Positions 1-7,386 of a DNA stretch of 64,000 nucleotides are shown here, one piece after another. The DNA lies in assembly GCA_016705245.1 (NCBI GenBank), contig JADIYM010000007.1:124001-188000 (forward strand), given 5' to 3'. The notes beneath the pieces were generated by a model that searched no databases, was not told the origin of the DNA, and saw nothing but the letters and a program-made list of their open reading frames with translations. Position 1 is the stretch's first letter. Each line of letters opens with the position of its first letter. The translations under genes and the position numbers were made by a program. The stretch comes from Blastocatellia bacterium (GTDB lineage: Bacteria; Acidobacteriota; Blastocatellia; UBA7656; JADIYM01).

Positions 1-2
1 GG

Positions 3-236
3 CACCTCGAGGCAACCGGAGCCGACACGCGCGGCGAAATCCAGCTTACGGACGGCATGCAGCGCCTGCTTGGCGAGCGGCCTATTTACGCTCGAGTCCT
101 CGAAGGCACGCGATACGACGGCGGAGACAAGCTCGGCTATCTTATTGCCACATTTGACTTTGCGCTCAAGCGTGCCGACCTTGGTCCCGAACTGCTCGAG
201 TTTCTCCGCGAGCGTCTAGGCGAAATCGACGGGTAG
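3..236 (+). CDS. galU: UTP-glucose-1-phosphate uridylyltransferase, C-terminal fragment
   Basis: Only the last 77 codons lie in the window; the reading frame runs in from the left edge and stops with TAG at 234-236. The fragment reads EIQLTDGMQRLL, then YDGGDKLGYLIATFDFAL, which is the conserved C-terminal block of bacterial GalU (UDP-glucose pyrophosphorylase, making UDP-glucose from UTP and glucose-1-phosphate). It converges on hisC, whose stop lies 27 bp downstream on the other strand. Identification rests on this motif only, because the nucleotide-binding N-terminus is outside the window. Confidence 0.85.
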   Translation, partial: HLEATGADTRGEIQLTDGMQRLLGERPIYARVLEGTRYDGGDKLGYLIATFDFALKRADLGPELLEFLRERLGEIDG

Positions 237-262
237 GGGAACAGGCGCAGCCGTTCAAACGG

Positions 263-1351
263 CTACGCCTTCTTCTCTCCTCGGAGCGTGTCCCGGAGCG
301 CGTCGAGGAGTGCGTCGTTTTCCGGCGGCGTGCCGACGCTTATTCGCAGGAAGTCACCCAGCATCGGGTACCGGCTGACGTTGCGCACGAGAATTCCACG
401 GTCGACGAGTCGCGAAAACAGTTCCGCCGGAGTCAGCCTCGAACAACGGACCACGAAGAAATTCGCGGCCGACGGAAACGCGTCAAGGTCGTCGATGGCC
501 CTGATCTCGGCCAGCAACCGCTCGCGTTCCGAGACGAGAAGCTCGACGAGTGGTCTTAGCAGGGTGTCGTACCGCTCGATCGCGACCTCGGCCGCCGCCA
601 TCGAGAAGATGTTGAGGTTGTACGGTAGCTTTGCTTTCGTCACCTCGGCGGCGATTTCGGGAGCGGCGAGCATGTAGCCTACGCGAAGCCCGCCCATCGC
701 CATGGCCTTGGAGAACGTCCGCAGGATGACAAGGTTGCGGTGTCGCTCGAGCAGCGACGTGGCTGGCCGGCCTGCGAACTCGTGGTAGGCCTCATCGAGA
801 ACGACGATCCCATCGAAGCGCTCGAGCAGGCGATCGAGATCATCGAGGTCGTAGAAACTCCCGGTCGGGTTGTTCGGAGAGCAGATGACGACGACGTCCG
901 CCCCTTCGTCGATCGCCGCCCGCTCGACGGCCGCCGGATCAAAGGCCAGGTTCGCATCGAGAAAAACCGATCGCACGTCGCCGCCGAGGACGCTCGCCTG
1001 CAGGCGGTATAGGGTGAACGTTGGCTCCACGATCACGACGCGGGTACCGGGTCCCACCGTCACCATCATCAAGGCCTGGATCAGCTCGTTCGAACCATTG
1101 CCGGCCAGGATGCCGTCCGGACGCCATCCCGAGAAGGACGCGAGGCGTTCCAGCAGCGACGCCGGCACGAAATCGGGATAGCGGGACCAGGCACGCTCGC
1201 GGACGCGCGTCTCGACTTCGCGTTTGATCGGCTCGGGAAGATCGAACGGGTTCTCGTTCTGGTTGATCTTGATCGGCGTCTCGATGGGATCGAGGGTGTA
1301 CGCCGACAGAGATCGGACGACGGGCTTGATCTTCGAGAGAGGGTCTTTCAT
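263..1351 (-). CDS. hisC: Histidinol-phosphate aminotransferase HisC
   Basis: PLP-dependent class I/II aminotransferase of 362 residues that converts imidazole-acetol phosphate to histidinol phosphate. Visible motifs are INQNENPF near the N-terminus, CSPNNPTGS, VVLDEAYHEFAG and the PLP-lysine block RTFSKAMAMGGLRVGY, followed by the FLRISVGTPPEN C-terminus. I chose the ATG at 1351 (MKDPLSKIKP). The open frame continues upstream to 1426, but that extension is encoded by a palindromic repeat and matches nothing in the family. It is the last gene of the minus-strand operon hisZ-hisG-hisD-hisC and is separated from hisD by about 107 bp holding the repeat. Confidence 0.93.
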   Translation of the reverse strand: MKDPLSKIKPVVRSLSAYTLDPIETPIKINQNENPFDLPEPIKREVETRVRERAWSRYPDFVPASLLERLASFSGWRPDGILAGNGSNELIQALMMVTVGPGTRVVIVEPTFTLYRLQASVLGGDVRSVFLDANLAFDPAAVERAAIDEGADVVVICSPNNPTGSFYDLDDLDRLLERFDGIVVLDEAYHEFAGRPATSLLERHRNLVILRTFSKAMAMGGLRVGYMLAAPEIAAEVTKAKLPYNLNIFSMAAAEVAIERYDTLLRPLVELLVSERERLLAEIRAIDDLDAFPSAANFFVVRCSRLTPAELFSRLVDRGILVRNVSRYPMLGDFLRISVGTPPENDALLDALRDTLRGEKKA

Positions 1352-1388
1352 GGAATGGAGGTCACTTGCCGACTTTGAACATGTGCGC

Positions 1389-1428
1389 CTTTGCGCCTTT
1401 GCGCGAAATTCCCCGCAAAGGCGCAAAG
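1389..1428. repeat. Palindromic TTTGCG/CGCAAA repeat in the hisD-hisC gap
   Basis: Perfect 15-bp inverted arms (CTTTGCGCCTTTGCG at 1389-1403 and its complement at 1414-1428) around a 10-nt loop. The right flank continues with another CGCAAAG unit. A longer member of the same family lies at 14601-14698. It sits inside the his operon between hisD and hisC, where a transcript would form a strong hairpin. Confidence 0.85.
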
Positions 1429-1458
1429 ACGCAAAGTCCAGACGTGACCTTGGAATGA

Positions 1459-2769
1459 CTATTCATCCGGGCTCGTATCATCCTCCAACCGTATCGTCAC
1501 GGCCCTCGCGTGTGCTCCCAGTCCCTCGGCATTGGCGATGGCAGCGATCGACGGGCCGGTCGCCAGCAACCGCTCCCGGGTGTATCGGATGATCGACGTT
1601 CGCTTCACGAAATCGTAGACGCCAAGTGGCGACATGAATCTCGAGGTCCCGCCTGTCGGGAGCACGTGATTCGGCCCAGCGAAGTAGTCTCCCACGACTT
1701 CGGCCGAATATGGGCCGAAGAAGATCGCGCCCGCGTTTCGAATCAAGGCCGCTATCCGGTCCTCATCTTCCGCGACGATCTCCAGGTGCTCCGGCGCCAG
1801 GTGGTTCACGAGTTCGCATCCCGCGTCGAGATCGTCCACGACGAAAATCGCGCCGTATCGCGCGAGTGAGGCCGACGCGATTCCTCGACGATCGAGCAAC
1901 ATGCACTGCTCGGCGACCTCGGCGGCAAGTCGCTCGGCAAACACCGCATCCGGCGTTATGCAGATCGCCGAGGCATCGACGTCGTGCTCCGCCTGAGACA
2001 GCATGTCGGCGGCGACCCAGCGAGGGTTGGCTGTCCGATCCGCGAGGACGACGATCTCGCTCGGCCCTGCGATCGAATCAATGCCGACGGCGCCAAAGAC
2101 GAGCTTCTTCGCGAGTGCAACGTAGGTGTTGCCCGGGCCAACGATCTTGTCCACCTTCGGAACCGTCTCGGTACCGAATGCAAGCGCGGCAATCGCTTGG
2201 GCGCCACCGATGGCGTAGACCTCGTCGATGCCCAGCTCGACAAGCACGAACGAGATCGCCGGATTCTCGACGAGCGCTCCCGGCGGCGTGACGGCGACGA
2301 TACGCCTGACGCCGGCCACCTGCGCCGGGATGGCGTTCATGATGACCGATGACGGATAGGCCGCACGGCCACCCGGAATATAGAGTCCGGCCCGATCGAC
2401 CGGCGTGATTCGCTGTCCGAGCACGATCCCGTCCGGTCCCGAGAACTCCCAGGATCGCTCGGCCTGCCGCTCGTGAAACGCCCGGACATTGACGATCGCA
2501 CCCCTGAGCGCTCCGGCGAGATCGGGAGGGACCGTTGCCGCCATCTCGTACGCCGTCCTCATGTCGAATCTCAGCGCATCGGGGTGAGGCCGAACGCCGT
2601 CGAACTGTTCGGTGTAGTCGAGGAGCGCTGCGTCTCCGCGCCGTCGCACGTCATCGACGATCGCAGCCACGGCCGCGTGAATCTCTGAGTCGGCGCCGAG
2701 CTGGCGCGACCTGATGCGCGCCAGGAGTGGCTGCTCGAGGTCACCCGTATATCGAACGATTTCGATCAC
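1459..2769 (-). CDS. hisD: Histidinol dehydrogenase HisD
   Basis: 436-residue zinc- and NAD-dependent histidinol dehydrogenase, catalysing the last two oxidations of histidine synthesis. Family landmarks include GLYIPGGRAAYPSSVIMNAIPA, VYAIGGAQAIAALAFGTETVPKVDKIVGPGN, IDSIAGPSEI, LSQAEHD and the C-terminal NHLAPEHLEI with FFGPYSAEVVGDYFAGPNHVLPT. Length is normal for the family. The start is GTG at 2769, overlapping the hisG stop as GTGA, so the two are translationally coupled. Confidence 0.95.
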   Translation of the reverse strand: MIEIVRYTGDLEQPLLARIRSRQLGADSEIHAAVAAIVDDVRRRGDAALLDYTEQFDGVRPHPDALRFDMRTAYEMAATVPPDLAGALRGAIVNVRAFHERQAERSWEFSGPDGIVLGQRITPVDRAGLYIPGGRAAYPSSVIMNAIPAQVAGVRRIVAVTPPGALVENPAISFVLVELGIDEVYAIGGAQAIAALAFGTETVPKVDKIVGPGNTYVALAKKLVFGAVGIDSIAGPSEIVVLADRTANPRWVAADMLSQAEHDVDASAICITPDAVFAERLAAEVAEQCMLLDRRGIASASLARYGAIFVVDDLDAGCELVNHLAPEHLEIVAEDEDRIAALIRNAGAIFFGPYSAEVVGDYFAGPNHVLPTGGTSRFMSPLGVYDFVKRTSIIRYTRERLLATGPSIAAIANAEGLGAHARAVTIRLEDDTSPDE

Positions 2770-3413
2770 GACCGGTCTCCCTGCCCACAGGCTGGATCGA
2801 GAAGCGCGATGAGCTGCGCGATCTCGTGCCGCTTGAGCTGGTAGCTAGCGCGATTCACTATGAGCCGCGCACTGATCTCGGCGATGACCTCCGTCACCGA
2901 GAGGCCGTTCTCCGCCAGCGTCCGCCCCGACTCGACGAGGTCGACGATGCGCTCCGCGAGTCCCGTGATCGGCGCCAGCTCGACAGAACCGGACAGCGTG
3001 ATGAGCTCGACTGGAACGCCGAGGTGGCGAAAATACGCTCCGGCGACACGTGGGTACTTCGTCGCGACGCGCAGCCTTGAAACATGGCTGTAGTCACACT
3101 CCGCGGAATCGACCGGAGCGGCAACGGCGAGCCGGCAGCGGCCGAATCCGAGATCGAGCGGCTCGTGCACGTCGGCGTCGTGTTCGGCGAGGACGTCTGA
3201 GCCACACACGCCCGCGTCGGCAACGCCGTATTCGACGTAGACCGGAACGTCGGCCGGCTTCACGAGCAGGAGCCGGAATCGGCCGGATCGATCTTCAATC
3301 CGCAACCGGCGGCTTTCGAGATCTTCAGGCGCAACGCAAACGCCCCCGCGCGCGAGGCGCGACAGCGTCTCGTCCTGGAGCCGGCCCTTGGCAAGGGCGA
3401 TCGTGAGTGTCAT
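2766..3413 (-). CDS. hisG: ATP phosphoribosyltransferase, short form, HisG
   Basis: 215-residue catalytic subunit of the first, committed step of histidine synthesis (ATP plus PRPP to phosphoribosyl-ATP). It starts at ATG 3413 (MTLTIALAKGRLQDET), the classic HisG N-terminus, and shows the GVADAGVCGSDVLAE and LITLSGSVELAPITGLAERIVDLVESG blocks. It ends without the regulatory ACT-like domain of long HisG, so it is the short form that needs HisZ. That fits the adjacent hisZ, whose stop overlaps this start as ATGA. A longer upstream frame to 3686 is only a shadow of hisZ. Confidence 0.93.
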   Translation of the reverse strand: MTLTIALAKGRLQDETLSRLARGGVCVAPEDLESRRLRIEDRSGRFRLLLVKPADVPVYVEYGVADAGVCGSDVLAEHDADVHEPLDLGFGRCRLAVAAPVDSAECDYSHVSRLRVATKYPRVAGAYFRHLGVPVELITLSGSVELAPITGLAERIVDLVESGRTLAENGLSVTEVIAEISARLIVNRASYQLKRHEIAQLIALLDPACGQGDRS

Positions 3414-4552
3414 CGCGCAGTGCCCTCCGCACCTTGCGGCACGATTGTCACGGTGCGGCCCTCCGCGCGAAGCCGTTTGGCCTCGGCGAACAGCGCTCCG
3501 AGATCCGTGCCGGCGGCAAGCGCCGTCCGTTCGGGCTGCTCGCGGCGCGGGACATCGAGTCCCCGTGCCGCCAGAGCGCCCGCGAGCCAGTCCAGGGAGA
3601 GCGAGAATCCGACTGCGGGCTCGTCCGTGCCGTATTTCGAGAGCAGGGCGTCGTAACGTCCTCCGCCGCCAAGCGGCAGACCCCACCCCGGCGCGTAAAT
3701 CGAGAAGGTCATTCCGGTGTAGTAGTCCAGACCGGCAACCTCACCGAGATCGATCGAGACGAGCCCGTCGAGTCCGAGATGCTCGAGCGTCGAATACACG
3801 GCCGAGAGCTGGTCGAGGGCGGAAACCGACAGCGGGTTCGAGACGAGTGTTCGCGCTTCGTCGATCACCGCGCGGCCACCGGCGAGTCCGATGAGGCGGC
3901 CGAATGCTGCGCAATCCGCGGCGGGCGCGTGCGGCGCCAGACACTGTTCGACGGCTGCCGACTGGCGACGATCGACGAACGCGCGCAGGCGCGCCTCGGC
4001 ATCGAGGTCCAGTCCGATGCGCTCCACGACTCCGCGAAAGAAGCCGGCGTGGCCGAGGACCACTCGGGCGTCATCGAGGCCGAGGGCCGAGAGGGTTTCG
4101 AGCGCAACGAGGAGGATCTCGACGTCGGATTCGGGGCTGGCCCATCCAACGTGTTCGATTCCGAGTTGGTGGAATTCGTGCTGGCGGCCCCGGCGAGGCT
4201 CGTCGGCGCGAAAGACCTCGCCGGTGTAGCACAGCCGAAGGGGCCGTTCGCGCTCACGCAGGCGCGTTGCAACCGTGCGAGCGACGAGTGACGTGAGATC
4301 CGGGCGGAGTGCGACCGTTGTGCCGTCGCGGGCCGTGAATCGGTAGGTGAGGGCCGCGACGTCTCCGCCCATCCCGAGGGCGAAGAGATCGTAGGCGTCG
4401 AAGATGGGGAGGTCGATTTCGGCGTAGCCCCAACCGGCGAAGACCGACATGACGTCGCGCTCGATGGAACGGCGAAGCGTGACTTCGTCGTCGAGGAAGT
4501 ACTGGACGCCGGGTGGGACGGACGACAGATCGATTGGTCGGCTCGGTTTCAT
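3410..4552 (-). CDS. hisZ: ATP phosphoribosyltransferase regulatory subunit HisZ
   Basis: 380-residue class II tRNA-synthetase-like protein lacking the C-terminal anticodon-binding domain of HisRS. Motifs: PPGVQYFLDDEV near the start, TARDGTTVALRPDLTS, LCYTGEVFRADEPRRGRQHEFHQLGIEHVG (motif 2-like), LDYYTGMTFSIYAPG and LGGGGRYDALLSKYG. HisZ binds short HisG and gives it histidine feedback control; the ATGA overlap with hisG supports this over HisRS. I chose ATG 4552 (MKPSRPIDLSS). The frame stays open to 4642, but the extra 30 residues run into a palindromic repeat. First gene of the his operon. Confidence 0.88.
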   Translation of the reverse strand: MKPSRPIDLSSVPPGVQYFLDDEVTLRRSIERDVMSVFAGWGYAEIDLPIFDAYDLFALGMGGDVAALTYRFTARDGTTVALRPDLTSLVARTVATRLRERERPLRLCYTGEVFRADEPRRGRQHEFHQLGIEHVGWASPESDVEILLVALETLSALGLDDARVVLGHAGFFRGVVERIGLDLDAEARLRAFVDRRQSAAVEQCLAPHAPAADCAAFGRLIGLAGGRAVIDEARTLVSNPLSVSALDQLSAVYSTLEHLGLDGLVSIDLGEVAGLDYYTGMTFSIYAPGWGLPLGGGGRYDALLSKYGTDEPAVGFSLSLDWLAGALAARGLDVPRREQPERTALAAGTDLGALFAEAKRLRAEGRTVTIVPQGAEGTAR

Positions 4553-4627
4553 GGCGGACCGAGGAGTCAACCACAGGCCTCGGCGGGGAGGCAATCGGGG
4601 AAGAGCACAGAGAAGGCTTCTTGCACC

Positions 4628-4706
4628 GAGACACAGAGTCACAGAGACACGGAGGCTAAATGGTCTGGATGCAATAAGGCTCCGTGTCTCTGTGACTCTG
4701 TGTCTC
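4628..4706. repeat. 27-bp palindromic CTCTGTG/CACAGAG repeat beside the GxxExxY gene
   Basis: Perfect 27-bp inverted repeat with arms at 4628-4654 and 4680-4706 around a 25-nt spacer, built of GAGACACAGAGTCACAG-type short units. The right arm ends 17 bp before the 3' end of the GxxExxY gene, and the left arm lies about 75 bp upstream of hisZ. A half-copy with related wording (CTCCGTGAC, CTCTGTGTGCGTAG) lies at 52030-52072. Confidence 0.9.
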
Positions 4707-4723
4707 CGTGTGCGTAGCTCTTC

Positions 4724-5110
4724 CTATCCCACGTCGTGGTCGCTGATCACTCGCTTGATTCCCTCCTTCATGAGGCGAACGTTGAAGTTCAGGATCAACC
4801 CCACGCGAAGCCCAGACAGTCTCAGGTACGTGAGTACCTGTTTCACGTGCACCGGGTTGATTAACGAAACGGACTTCACCTCCACGACCACCGCATCTGC
4901 GACGACCATGTCTAGACGATACCCGCGCTCCAGTTCCAGATTCTTGTATCGAAGCGGCAGTCCCACCTGTCGTGCGCAGGTCACGCCGCGCAACGCGAGT
5001 TCATACTCAAGGGCCTGCTCGTAGGCTGATTCCAGAAGCCCCGGGCCGAGCGCCTCGTGGATCTCGATAGCCGCGCCGATGATCAGTGCCGTTAATCCTG
5101 AATTTGTCAT
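4724..5110 (-). CDS. GxxExxY protein (PDDEXK_3-like)
   Basis: 128-residue small protein starting at ATG 5110 (MTNSGLTALI). It contains the family signature in EALGPGLLESAYEQAL (G-x-x-E-x-x-Y), then a nuclease-like core with YRLDMVVADAVVVEVKSV (the D...ExK arrangement of PD-(D/E)XK folds), VHVKQVLTYLRL and a GLILNFNVRLMKEGIKR tail. The family (TIGR04256/PF13366) is uncharacterised; a nuclease role is inferred from the fold. The frame stays open upstream to 5497, but that part is antisense to the methyltransferase and is not coding. A long palindromic repeat follows the stop codon directly. Confidence 0.85.
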   Translation of the reverse strand: MTNSGLTALIIGAAIEIHEALGPGLLESAYEQALEYELALRGVTCARQVGLPLRYKNLELERGYRLDMVVADAVVVEVKSVSLINPVHVKQVLTYLRLSGLRVGLILNFNVRLMKEGIKRVISDHDVG

Positions 5111-5154
5111 GCCCCATGATCGAGTCTCCTCACCGGAAGTTGCCCTCTGTCTGC

Positions 5155-5160
5155 TAGACT
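5155..5160 (+). promoter_or_regulatory. -10 element TAGACT, 10 nt before a start codon
   Basis: TAGACT ends 10 nt before the methyltransferase ATG at 5171, so transcription would begin at or within a few bases of the start codon. It belongs to the recurring TAnACT pattern in this window. No clear -35 is seen. Confidence 0.45.
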
Positions 5161-5170
5161 CGCGCGGCCT

Positions 5171-5953
5171 ATGCACGAACACGAGTACGAGGCCATGTTC
5201 GGCCTCGAGGACGTCTACTGGTGGTTCATCGCGCGGCGCCAGCTCGCCGTCGACATCCTCCGCCGCGAGCTCGCAACCCGCTCCGACGCGCGGATTCTCG
5301 ACGTCGGTTGCGGCACCGGCTCGAACCTCTCCGCCTTCGCCGAACTGGGTCGCGCCACCGGGATCGATGCGTCTCCCGAGGCCCTCGCCTTCTGCCGCCG
5401 CCGCGGCGTGGAGACCGTCTCGCTCGCCGAGATCGAACGTCTTCCATTTGCGGACGCCACATTCGACATCGTCACGGCGATGGACGTTCTCGAGCACACC
5501 GACGACGATCTCGCGGCGCTTCGCGAGCTACGGCGCGTATGCAAGCCGGGAGGCCTGCTTCTCGCCACGGTTCCGGCCTACGGTTTTCTCTGGAGCGAGC
5601 ACGACGAGGCACTCAAGCACCGCCGTCGCTACACGGCGCACGAACTGCGAAACAAGCTCACCGTTACGGACTTTGCCGTCGAGCGAACCTCGTACTTCAT
5701 CACGATGCTCTTCTTCCCCATCCTCCTGATGCGAATCCACCAGGGGCTCTTCAAGAAGTCGACGCAGCCGCAGACCTCCATTCAGCTGCTGCCGAGGTGG
5801 TTGAACCGAACGCTCGTCGGACTCCTGTCGATCGAGCGACGCGCATACCGTGCGATCAACCTGCCATTCGGCGTGTCGATCGTGGCGATGGCCCGCCCTT
5901 CCGAGCGTCCGCGGATCTCTGCGACGTCAGCCGCGGGGCTACTCGCTGGATAA
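5171..5953 (+). CDS. Class I SAM-dependent methyltransferase
   Basis: 260-residue methyltransferase. The N-terminus has the MFGLEDVYWWFIARR block seen in a group of methyltransferases often found near glycan or lipid genes. The SAM-binding motif I is ILDVGCGTGSNLSAFAELG, followed by GIDASPEALAFCRRRG, LPFADATFDIVTAMDVLEHTDDD and CKPGGLLLATVPAYGFLWSEHDEAL. The C-terminal region holds a hydrophobic stretch (SYFITMLFFPILLMRI) that may associate with the membrane. The substrate cannot be read from the sequence. It is divergent from the GxxExxY gene and its 3' end overlaps the next, convergent gene by 15 bp. Confidence 0.8.
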   Translation: MHEHEYEAMFGLEDVYWWFIARRQLAVDILRRELATRSDARILDVGCGTGSNLSAFAELGRATGIDASPEALAFCRRRGVETVSLAEIERLPFADATFDIVTAMDVLEHTDDDLAALRELRRVCKPGGLLLATVPAYGFLWSEHDEALKHRRRYTAHELRNKLTVTDFAVERTSYFITMLFFPILLMRIHQGLFKKSTQPQTSIQLLPRWLNRTLVGLLSIERRAYRAINLPFGVSIVAMARPSERPRISATSAAGLLAG

Positions 5954-7012
5954 CGACGGCAAACTCGGCTGGCGCATCGGACGCGTCGAGCTGACCTGCG
6001 TCCACGTCGTCTGGTCGCGACGCAGGATGGCGTAGCGCGAAGTCTCGCCGTCGTCGAGTCGGACAATGACTTCGTCAAATTCGGCTGCCGTGAGATCGGC
6101 CTGGTCGATGAACACGATGTCTGCGGCCGGCCCGGCGTCACGGAAGAGCTGGAGACCGACGAAGACGACCCGATAGCCGGGCTTGGCCGCCGATAGCGAC
6201 CGGTCGGGCTCGGAGATCACGAACACCACCACTCGCTCGAATCCGCCGGACTCGTCGCGAAGCCGCACCTCGCGTGATGCGAGGATTTCCGTTCGACCAT
6301 CGCGATCGAGGTCGGCGACGCGCACGCGAGCGAGTCCCTCTTCGACAGCTACGCGTGTCGGATACCGATCCCGCAGAATCTGACGAGTGGCGGCGTCAAC
6401 GGCGGAACGGTGCTCGTCGCGCATCGGCCGAACGCCCGTCGAGCGGCCGGCGAACCTTCGATCGCTGATCGCAAGAACCGCAGTGGTCTCAACGTCGAGC
6501 GGGCCGAGATCCAGCGGACCCGAACCGGCGACCGGCACGACGGGCACCGAACCGACCATCGTGGGATCTCCAACGAAACGGACGTCACCGGCCGCGGCGC
6601 CTCCTCGCAAGAGCATCAATCCGGTCGAGGGCTTGCAGTAGGTCGACGCAAACGCGCGACCCTCGGCCAGCGCGTCCTCGTCGGTGCGCGCTGTGATCGG
6701 CGCCACGATCGCGCCGCCTGGCTCGACGAGCGCGATCGGCGTTGCGACACCGATCGTTCCGGGACCGGCGTTCGCTCCACTACGATTCCAGGTGATGGCG
6801 AAGAGCGCCGGTCGGCGCTCGACCCGGGCCGACGGAGACGTTTGAAACGAAACGCTTCCAGCCTCGGGTCGCGATCGATCGACGACGCCGAGGCCAACCG
6901 CCCAGACGACGAGAATGGCGATGACCAGCCAGGCCGTCTGCCACGCAATCCGACGTCGGTCGGTTCGCTCGGAGATGGAATCGGCGAAGTCCTTCGGCTC
7001 GTCGGATGACAT
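5939..7012 (-). CDS. Unknown single-pass membrane protein
   Basis: 357 residues starting at ATG 7012. The N-terminus is cytoplasmic-looking and charged, followed by one transmembrane segment near residues 22-45 (WQTAWLVIAILVVWAVGLGVV), then a long extracytoplasmic part. A VADLDRDGRTEILAS segment near residue 230 resembles a single FG-GAP/calcium-binding-like loop in a C-terminal beta-rich region. I do not recognise the family. It lies 10 bp downstream of the small Cys-containing gene at 7023-7277 and is probably cotranscribed with it. Confidence 0.6.
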   Translation of the reverse strand: MSSDEPKDFADSISERTDRRRIAWQTAWLVIAILVVWAVGLGVVDRSRPEAGSVSFQTSPSARVERRPALFAITWNRSGANAGPGTIGVATPIALVEPGGAIVAPITARTDEDALAEGRAFASTYCKPSTGLMLLRGGAAAGDVRFVGDPTMVGSVPVVPVAGSGPLDLGPLDVETTAVLAISDRRFAGRSTGVRPMRDEHRSAVDAATRQILRDRYPTRVAVEEGLARVRVADLDRDGRTEILASREVRLRDESGGFERVVVFVISEPDRSLSAAKPGYRVVFVGLQLFRDAGPAADIVFIDQADLTAAEFDEVIVRLDDGETSRYAILRRDQTTWTQVSSTRPMRQPSLPSLSSE

Positions 7013-7022
7013 CGCTTGACGA

Positions 7023-7277
7023 CTACCTGAGAAACTTCATCGGTGCGCCGTGATAGAGACGAAAACAACGGATGCAACGAAAGAGGATCTCACCCTCGGG
7101 GAGCGCCTCGAGGAGCTCTTTCGGGGCAACCTCGTAACGCTTCAGGTGACCGAAGCACGGATCGTTCTTTTCGCCTGGCTCATCGCAGACCGTCTGATCG
7201 GCGGCTCTCGGCTTTGGAGGCAGGGTCTGACGCGAGCCGGACTCGGCGGCGACCGGTTCTTCGGTTTCGGAAGTCAT
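7023..7277 (-). CDS. Small unknown Cys-containing protein
   Basis: 84 residues from ATG 7277. The first third is acidic and disordered-looking; the rest has two cysteines spaced 9 apart (CDEPGEKNDPC) and a CxxC pair (LFRCIRCFRLYHG), suggesting one metal-binding knuckle. I do not recognise the family. Support for coding: a TAGACA hexamer six nt before the ATG, tight spacing to the next co-directional gene, and a composition unlike the shadow frames around it. It could still be a chance frame. Confidence 0.5.
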   Translation of the reverse strand: MTSETEEPVAAESGSRQTLPPKPRAADQTVCDEPGEKNDPCFGHLKRYEVAPKELLEALPEGEILFRCIRCFRLYHGAPMKFLR

Positions 7278-7283
7278 GCCGAG

Positions 7284-7289
7284 TGTCTA
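7284..7289 (-). promoter_or_regulatory. -10-like element TAGACA, 6 nt before a start codon
   Basis: On the minus strand TAGACA lies six nt upstream of ATG 7277. It matches five of six positions of the TAnACT hexamer found at the same distance before other genes of the window. Confidence 0.35.
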
Positions 7290-7313
7290 CACCGCGACCG
7301 CGACCGATACAAC

Positions 7314-7356
7314 GAAAAAGCGACGAGCCCGCCGATCGGAGTGACCGGCGGGCTCG
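7314..7356 (-). terminator. Intrinsic terminator of the TonB receptor gene
   Basis: Perfect 11-bp GC-rich stem (CGAGCCCGCCG at 7324-7334 and its complement at 7346-7356) with an 11-nt loop. On the minus strand it is followed by TCGCTTTTTCG, giving the U tract. It lies about 30 bp past the stop of the receptor gene. Confidence 0.8.
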
Positions 7357-7386
7357 TTGCGATGATCCGGCATCAGCCGTCGCGCT

